From assembly GCA_030432565.1 (NCBI GenBank), contig JAUIGV010000008.1, positions 62,001 through 126,000 on the forward strand: a DNA stretch of 64,000 nt, given 5' to 3'. Under the pieces are notes generated by a model. It made no database searches, was not told the origin of the DNA, and saw only the letters and a list, made by a program, of their open reading frames with translations. Source of the DNA: Verrucomicrobiia bacterium. Lineage in GTDB: Bacteria > Verrucomicrobiota > Verrucomicrobiia > Verrucomicrobiales > Akkermansiaceae. Below, in pieces: positions 58,270 to 64,000 of the stretch (within the stretch, counting starts at the first letter, position 1; each line of letters opens with the position of its first letter). The translations under genes were made by a program, and so were the position numbers.

Positions 58270-61200
58270 GTGCCAAAAAAAGCTGACAAAAAGCCCGCCG
58301 CAAACGCCATTCAGATTCACGGCGCCCGTCAGCATAATCTGAAGAATCTCAATCTGGAGATTCCCGTCGGAAAACTTACCGTCATCACCGGGCCCTCCGG
58401 CTCCGGCAAATCATCACTCGCCTTCCACACCCTTTATGCCGAAGGCCAACGGCGCTATGTGGAAACTTTTTCTCCCTACGTCCGTCAATTTTTTGACCGC
58501 ATGGACAAGCCCGAGGTCGATCGAATCGACGGCATTCCTCCCGCCATCGCAATCGAGCAAAAAAACACCATCCGCACCACCCGTTCCACCGTTGGGACGC
58601 TCACCGAAGTCAACGATTACCTCAAGTTGCTTTATCCACGACTCGCCAAAGGATTCCATCCGGAAACAGGCGAAGAGGTCCGCCCCGACACTCCGAAATC
58701 CATCCTGGAATGGGTCACCGCAAATTATTCGGACGAAAGCATTCTCGTTCTCTTCCCCATCCCTGTTCCATTCGACACCTCACCCGAAGATCTGTTTCCA
58801 TTCTTGAATTCACAAGGATACCTCCGCATCTTTCTCAATGGCGAAGTCATCCGGACCGACTCCGCCCCTTCGCTTGAGAAACTCCCGAGGGAAGTCTTCA
58901 TCATTCAGGACAGACTCAAGGTCACGGCCCGCAACAAATCCCGCCTCACCGAATCGTTCGAACAAGCACTCATGCTAGGCAAGGGCACAGCAGCGGTGGC
59001 AAGCTCTGACGGTGCCTTGAGAAATTTCACCACAAGCTGGGCTCCGCTTGTCAAACCCACTTCGTCTCTCTTTTCCTTCAACTCCCCTCTCGGCGCCTGC
59101 AACAACTGCCGGGGCTTTGGCAAAGTCATCGGCATCGATCTCGACAAAGCAATCCCCAACCACCTTATCTCGCTCCGTGATGGGGCCATCAAACCATTCC
59201 AGGGAGAGCGCGGCGAAGACTGTCAGCGCGACCTCCTTAGAAACTGCAAGGAAGCCGGAATCAGCCCAAACCTCCCATGGAACGAACTCGATCCCGAACA
59301 ACAACGGTGGGTCAAATACGGCGAGCGCAGCAATAAATCCTCACTCTCCTCACTCGAGCAATCCGAGTCACTTTGGCAGGAGGGTCGCTGGTATGGCATT
59401 CAAGGGTTCTTCGATTGGCTGGAGACAAAAGCCTACAAGATGCACGTCCGTGTCTTCCTTTCCCGCTACCGGGCCTACACCGAGTGCCCCGATTGCCAGG
59501 GAACCCGACTTCAGCCCGATGCCCTCCACTTCAAAATTCTTGGCAAGACTCTGCCGGAACTCTGGCACATCCCGCTCGACCAACTCCTCTTCTTTTTCGA
59601 GGGCATTGCCACCTCACATGCCCCACTCGATAAAACGACGGACTTGGTCTTGAACGAAATCACCTCACGCCTGCACTATCTTTGCGAGGTCGGCCTCGGA
59701 TACCTCACTCTTGATCGCCCGGCAAGAACCCTCTCGGGCGGCGAGATTGCCCGGGTCAACCTCACCACCTGCCTGGGATCGGCCCTCACCCAAACCCTCT
59801 TCGTCCTCGATGAACCCACCGTGGGACTTCATCACCGTGACATCGACCGCCTCAACAAGGTCATGCACGATCTTCGCAACAAGGGAAATACCTTGGTCGT
59901 GGTTGAGCATGACGAAGCCGTAATGCACCAAGCTGATCTACTCATCGACATGGGTCCTGAAGCAGGAGAACGCGGGGGAGAAATTACCTATCAGGGACCA
60001 GCCAGAACCAGTGCGAAGAATAAATCACTCACCCTCCAGTATCTCTCCGGCGAGAAATCGATTCCCGTTCCTAAAAAACGAAGAGAAGCGAGAGCTCATC
60101 TCTCAATCAGCAAGGCCTCGGCGAATAACATCTCCAACCTTTCGATGGATCTCCCTCTCGGTGTTTTCACCTGCCTGACCGGGGTCTCGGGTTCGGGAAA
60201 ATCAACCCTTGCCCACCCCATCATCCACAACAACCTCGCACGTCATTTTGGGCTTCCCATCGATGACGAACCCGCGCCCGCCGAGATCACCGGAATGGAT
60301 GAACTCCGCGGAGTCGAACTGATCGATCAATCTCCCCTTTCCCGAACCCCGCGCTCCACCCCCGCCGTCCTGCTCGGCGCCTTCGAGCACATCCGCCAAC
60401 TACTTTCGCTCACTCCTTCGGCCAAAGCAGAAAATCTCACCCCCGGTTATTTCTCCTTCAACTCCGGTCCCGGGCGGTGTCAACGGTGCTCTGGCAATGG
60501 GTTCGAAAAGGTTGAGATGCAGTTCCTCTCCGATCTCTACCTGACCTGCCCCGAATGCAATGGCACACGCTTCACAAGAGCAGCCGAATCTTATCACTAC
60601 CACGGAAAATCAGTGGTCGATTTCCTTCGACTGACCGCTTCCGAAGCCCTGGCATTCCTCGAAGAAATTGAAGGGCTCACCAACAAGGAAAACCTCCTGC
60701 TTTCCAAAACCAGGAAGGCCCTTCAACCTTTGGTGGACACCGGCCTCGGTTACCTTCGCCTGGGTCAACCACTGAACACCCTCTCGGGCGGTGAAGCCCA
60801 GCGCCTCAAACTTTGCCAACTTCTGACCTCCACCACCGGAAGCGTCAACACCCTGCTCATTCTCGACGAGCCAACCACCGGACTCCACTTCACCGATATC
60901 GAGAAACTTCTCACCGTCTTCCACCGCCTCGTTGACGTCGGCTACTCCCTCCTGGTCATCGAACACCAAATCGACGTCATCAAGAACGCCGACCACATCA
61001 TCGAGATTGGACCGGAAGCCGGCCTCAATGGTGGCCGAATTGTCTTCGAGGGAAGCCCAAAACAGCTGACTAAAAAACAAACACACACCGCGATTGCCAT
61101 CACCTGCTCCACAGGGCCGGTCAAGAAACAGAAAGAAAAAATCAAAACTGCTTCCGGGAACGAAATCTCCATTCACGGTCTCCGTCATCACAATCTAAAG

Positions 61201-63750
61201 AACATCGACGTCAACATTCCACACAACGAATTCGTCGTCATTTCGGGACTGAGTGGTTCCGGAAAATCCACCCTCGCTTTTGACGTCATCTTTGCCGAAG
61301 GCCAGCGCCGCTTCCTCGACTCAATGTCGCCTTACGCACGGCAGTTCGCCAGCCAACTCGAGAAGCCCGATCTCGACCTCATCACCGGTCTGCCACCAAC
61401 CGTAGCGATCGAACAAAGAATTTCCCGTGGTGGTGGCAAATCAACGGTTGGGACGGTCACGGAAATCTACCATTTTCTCCGCTTGCTTTACGCAAAACTA
61501 GGCCTCCAGCACTGCCCCCAATCCGGCGAGCCTGTCATTTCACAAACCCCCGAAGCCATTGGCAACCAACTGGGCAAGCTCCTGAAGAAGGAGAAATCAC
61601 TCCGCCTCCTCTCCCCGGTTTTGAAAGCTCGAAAAGGCTTCCACAAGGAGTATGCCCTCACCGCAGAAAGGTCCGGCTTCGAAGAAATGTTCATCGACGG
61701 ACAACTCATCAACACGGAAGACTTCCAACCCCTCGCCCGCCACAAGGCCCACGACATCGACTTCGTCGTTGCTCGAGTCACAGACAAACAGGCCGTTTCA
61801 AAAACCTCCGAAGCACTCGCCATCGCCCTGCAGTTTGGCAAGGGCACCTTCAGAGTCCTGACAAACAAGGGAGACCTCCACACCTTCTCCACCGCACGAG
61901 TCTCACCGGTCACCGGCGAATCGTTCGAGGAACTTGACCCGCATCACTTCTCTTTCAACTCACCAAGAGGCTGGTGCCCGACCTGCCGGGGCTATGGCCA
62001 TATTTCCGCCGGTCGATTCGACTCCAAGGGATTTAATTCCGAAGCAGAGGCTGAAATCCACGAAGAAAAACTGGCCGCGAAAGCCGACCCCGAAGAACTT
62101 CGTACTTGCCCCGACTGCCATGGCGCGAGGCTTCGGGAAAACTCCCGCCACGTCCTTATCGCAGGGCAATCGCTTCCAGCTCTGACATCGCTCAATGTGC
62201 AAGACGCCGGCAAAGCCATCAATTCATTCAAATTCAAAGGTCGTGACCTCGCCATCTCCCGGGACATCCTGCCCGAAATTATTCAGCGACTTAAATTCCT
62301 CGATCACGTTGGTCTCGGATATCTTCAACTGGATCGCTCCGCCACCACCTTATCCGGCGGAGAGTCCCAGCGGATTCGCCTCGCCGCGCAACTTGGATCA
62401 AATCTCCAGGGAGTCCTCTACATTCTCGATGAGCCTACGATCGGCCTGCACCCCCGTGATAACGCCGCCCTTCTGGAAACACTTCAGGCTCTCAAGAAAA
62501 AAGGCAACTCGCTTCTCCTGGTCGAGCACGATGAAGACACGATCAAGGCAGCAACCCACTTAATCGATCTGGGCCCCGGCGCCGGAATAGAAGGCGGCGA
62601 AATCGTCGCCTCTTTGACCAAGCGTCAGATCAACACTAAATCCGCCTTAAAAAGACACCCGCAATCCCCAACCCTGCAAGCGCTCACCAATCCCCTCGTC
62701 CACCCTTCCCGGGGGAAACGGCGCAAAGTTCCGGCCGCTCGTGCGAGAAAAGGCTGGCTTAAGTTAAAGGGGTGCAATTTGAACAACCTGAGGGACCTTG
62801 ATGTGCAAATCCCCACCGGATGTCTCACTGTCTTAACCGGGGTTTCGGGATCTGGAAAATCATCACTCATGCGGGGATGCCTGAGCGTCGCTTGTGATCA
62901 AAAAGCCAAAGATATCCCGTTCCAGTCAGCAAGCGGCTTTGAGATCTTCAAATATCGCTATGAGGTCGACCAGTCCCCCATTGGCAAAACCTCGCGTTCA
63001 TGCCCCGCAACCTACGTAAAGCTCTTCGATCACATCCGTGCTCTCTTTGCTCAGCTTCCGGAATCGCGGATGCGTGGCTACACCGCTTCCCGGTTTTCCT
63101 TCAACAACAAGGAGGGACAATGCCCCGAGTGCAAAGGCAACGGGCGCATCAAACTCGAAATGGACTTCCTTCCAACCACCTGGATCGACTGTGAGAGTTG
63201 CCAGGGAGACCGCTACAATCCGGCCACTTTGGAAATCCGCTACAACGGCCTGACCATCGGCAACATCCTCAACCTCAATATCAAAACCGCGGCTGAATTC
63301 TTTTCCGCCCACCCAAAGCTCCAAAAGCCACTGCAGCTTCTGGCGGAAACCGGGCTTGGCTACCTCACGCTGGGCCAACCCTCTCCCACCGTATCCGGAG
63401 GTGAAGCACAGCGCCTCAAACTCGTAACCCAACTCACGAAAGGTCGACCCAAGATCACAAACCTGGGCCCGGTGAATACCAACCTCTATCTCATCGAGGA
63501 ACCCACCATCGGCCTCCACCAGCAGGATGTAGCCCGACTCACCGACGTTCTTCACCGGTTGGTCGATGAAGGGCACACTGTCGTGGTTATCGAGCACCAT
63601 ATGGACCTTGCCGCCGAAGCCGACCACATGATCGACCTTGGCCCCGAAGCCGGACCAAACGGCGGAACGATCGTCGCTCAAGGGACCCCCGAACAAGTCG
63701 CCAAAGAGAAGCGATCGGTCACCGCTCCCTTTATCGCGCAGATGCTTTAG
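58270..63750 (+). CDS. uvrA: Double-length excinuclease UvrA (two fused UvrA units)
   Basis: GTG at 58270 is preferred to TTG at 58237; the product has 1826 residues, about twice the usual 940. Four ABC ATPase units are seen: P-loops 'GPSGSGKSS' near 41, 'GVSGSGKST' near 638, 'GLSGSGKST' near 992 and 'GVSGSGKSS' near 1524, each with an S-G-G-E signature near 488, 838, 1361 and 1708. Zinc-type Cys pairs are kept in places ('CNNCRG', 'CPDCQGTRL', 'CQRCSGNGF', 'CPTCRGYG', 'CPECKGNG'), while the first zinc site in the UvrB-binding region has lost Cys. It should detect DNA damage in nucleotide excision repair as an intramolecular dimer. Similar giant UvrA proteins exist in some Verrucomicrobia and Bacteroidetes. 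Confidence 0.9.
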   Translation: MPKKADKKPAANAIQIHGARQHNLKNLNLEIPVGKLTVITGPSGSGKSSLAFHTLYAEGQRRYVETFSPYVRQFFDRMDKPEVDRIDGIPPAIAIEQKNTIRTTRSTVGTLTEVNDYLKLLYPRLAKGFHPETGEEVRPDTPKSILEWVTANYSDESILVLFPIPVPFDTSPEDLFPFLNSQGYLRIFLNGEVIRTDSAPSLEKLPREVFIIQDRLKVTARNKSRLTESFEQALMLGKGTAAVASSDGALRNFTTSWAPLVKPTSSLFSFNSPLGACNNCRGFGKVIGIDLDKAIPNHLISLRDGAIKPFQGERGEDCQRDLLRNCKEAGISPNLPWNELDPEQQRWVKYGERSNKSSLSSLEQSESLWQEGRWYGIQGFFDWLETKAYKMHVRVFLSRYRAYTECPDCQGTRLQPDALHFKILGKTLPELWHIPLDQLLFFFEGIATSHAPLDKTTDLVLNEITSRLHYLCEVGLGYLTLDRPARTLSGGEIARVNLTTCLGSALTQTLFVLDEPTVGLHHRDIDRLNKVMHDLRNKGNTLVVVEHDEAVMHQADLLIDMGPEAGERGGEITYQGPARTSAKNKSLTLQYLSGEKSIPVPKKRREARAHLSISKASANNISNLSMDLPLGVFTCLTGVSGSGKSTLAHPIIHNNLARHFGLPIDDEPAPAEITGMDELRGVELIDQSPLSRTPRSTPAVLLGAFEHIRQLLSLTPSAKAENLTPGYFSFNSGPGRCQRCSGNGFEKVEMQFLSDLYLTCPECNGTRFTRAAESYHYHGKSVVDFLRLTASEALAFLEEIEGLTNKENLLLSKTRKALQPLVDTGLGYLRLGQPLNTLSGGEAQRLKLCQLLTSTTGSVNTLLILDEPTTGLHFTDIEKLLTVFHRLVDVGYSLLVIEHQIDVIKNADHIIEIGPEAGLNGGRIVFEGSPKQLTKKQTHTAIAITCSTGPVKKQKEKIKTASGNEISIHGLRHHNLKNIDVNIPHNEFVVISGLSGSGKSTLAFDVIFAEGQRRFLDSMSPYARQFASQLEKPDLDLITGLPPTVAIEQRISRGGGKSTVGTVTEIYHFLRLLYAKLGLQHCPQSGEPVISQTPEAIGNQLGKLLKKEKSLRLLSPVLKARKGFHKEYALTAERSGFEEMFIDGQLINTEDFQPLARHKAHDIDFVVARVTDKQAVSKTSEALAIALQFGKGTFRVLTNKGDLHTFSTARVSPVTGESFEELDPHHFSFNSPRGWCPTCRGYGHISAGRFDSKGFNSEAEAEIHEEKLAAKADPEELRTCPDCHGARLRENSRHVLIAGQSLPALTSLNVQDAGKAINSFKFKGRDLAISRDILPEIIQRLKFLDHVGLGYLQLDRSATTLSGGESQRIRLAAQLGSNLQGVLYILDEPTIGLHPRDNAALLETLQALKKKGNSLLLVEHDEDTIKAATHLIDLGPGAGIEGGEIVASLTKRQINTKSALKRHPQSPTLQALTNPLVHPSRGKRRKVPAARARKGWLKLKGCNLNNLRDLDVQIPTGCLTVLTGVSGSGKSSLMRGCLSVACDQKAKDIPFQSASGFEIFKYRYEVDQSPIGKTSRSCPATYVKLFDHIRALFAQLPESRMRGYTASRFSFNNKEGQCPECKGNGRIKLEMDFLPTTWIDCESCQGDRYNPATLEIRYNGLTIGNILNLNIKTAAEFFSAHPKLQKPLQLLAETGLGYLTLGQPSPTVSGGEAQRLKLVTQLTKGRPKITNLGPVNTNLYLIEEPTIGLHQQDVARLTDVLHRLVDEGHTVVVIEHHMDLAAEADHMIDLGPEAGPNGGTIVAQGTPEQVAKEKRSVTAPFIAQML

Positions 63751-64000
63751 TCGACGACCTCGTAGGCATCCTTGTCATTGAAATTGATTAAGATACGGTC
63801 CTTCTCTTCCTGCTTTTTATAACCGAGCTTCCCTTTCAACTTAAGCGTTTTCCCGATCAACTCTTTAAGGGACTCTTCGGTGACCTCGACCTCCTTGAGC
63901 TTCTTGATGTCGCCACTGCCAAAGAACTCGTGACTCTCTCCTTCGAAGATGAGATAGAGATTTTTCTTATCACCGGAAACCCTGACGCTTTTCACCTTCC
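63747..64000 (-). CDS. C-terminal part of an unidentified Lys/Glu-rich protein (cut by window edge)
   Basis: The frame is open from the right edge and may start at GTG 63995 or before the window. The 82 residues seen ('VRVSGDKKNLYLIFEGESHE', 'LKELIGKTLKLKGKLGYKKQ') are basic and charged, with alternating hydrophobic strands. No family is recognised. Its stop overlaps the convergent uvrA stop by 4 bases. Confidence 0.5.
   Translation of the reverse strand, partial: KVKSVRVSGDKKNLYLIFEGESHEFFGSGDIKKLKEVEVTEESLKELIGKTLKLKGKLGYKKQEEKDRILINFNDKDAYEVVD

Overview
The window looks like a chromosomal segment from a member of the Verrucomicrobiota, probably Verrucomicrobiales; the genus cannot be fixed from sequence alone. 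The pointers are a secretin of the Akkermansia Amuc_1098 type, paired DUF1549/DUF1553 cytochrome and DUF1501 genes, a Trx7/PDZ family protein, an exosortase-associated TIGR04073 protein, lamin-tail/CotH and beta-strand-repeat exported proteins, and a double-length UvrA. No tRNA, rRNA, CRISPR array, insertion sequence or phage gene was seen.

Left part (1-29 kb). A tight minus-strand run carries a D-Ala-D-Ala carboxypeptidase-like protein, 6-phosphofructokinase, an Lrp/AsnC regulator, an aminotransferase and the start of a membrane protein. Next come a lipoprotein with a pseudopilin-like C-terminus, about 0.9 kb of apparently decayed DNA, and a very G+C-rich 1214-residue surface protein that looks foreign to its surroundings. 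Housekeeping genes follow: TIGR04073, a phospholipase D/cardiolipin synthase, an SHD1 protein, miaA, an RRM RNA-binding protein with an Arg-Asn repeat, a PBP2-like transpeptidase, an SDR, a branched-chain aminotransferase, a TPR protein, PolX and lipB.

Centre (23.7-39.1 kb). This is the most unusual part. Six full paralogues plus one shrunken, frameshifted copy lie head to tail on the minus strand. Nearly all are coupled by 4-bp or 1-bp start/stop overlaps. They are followed by an Amuc_1098-type pilus secretin, an AsmA-like membrane protein and an ATPase-like protein. Each paralogue is exported and is built from two tandem modules. The second module lines up by eye with the periplasmic N-domain of the neighbouring secretin: an R-x-[FYW]-x-x-P-P-x-F-L start, an acidic D-P-F linker, an N-G-[IV]-x-F-x-E-G-[DA] stretch, then an N-x-x-L-[VL] helix. 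I interpret the array as secretin-domain-only proteins working with, or derived from, this pilus/secretion channel. I do not know it as a described system.

Right part (39.2-64 kb). The plus strand carries an exported set: Trx7/PDZ protein, sulfatase, lamin-tail/CotH protein, a three-repeat calcium-binding-type protein, and the DUF1549/DUF1553 plus DUF1501 pair. Two tiny lipoproteins lie on the minus strand. After them come aspartate-semialdehyde dehydrogenase, a transmembrane Ser/Thr kinase with two C-type-lectin-like domains, and an 1826-residue fused UvrA with four ABC ATPase units. A partial gene runs off the right edge.
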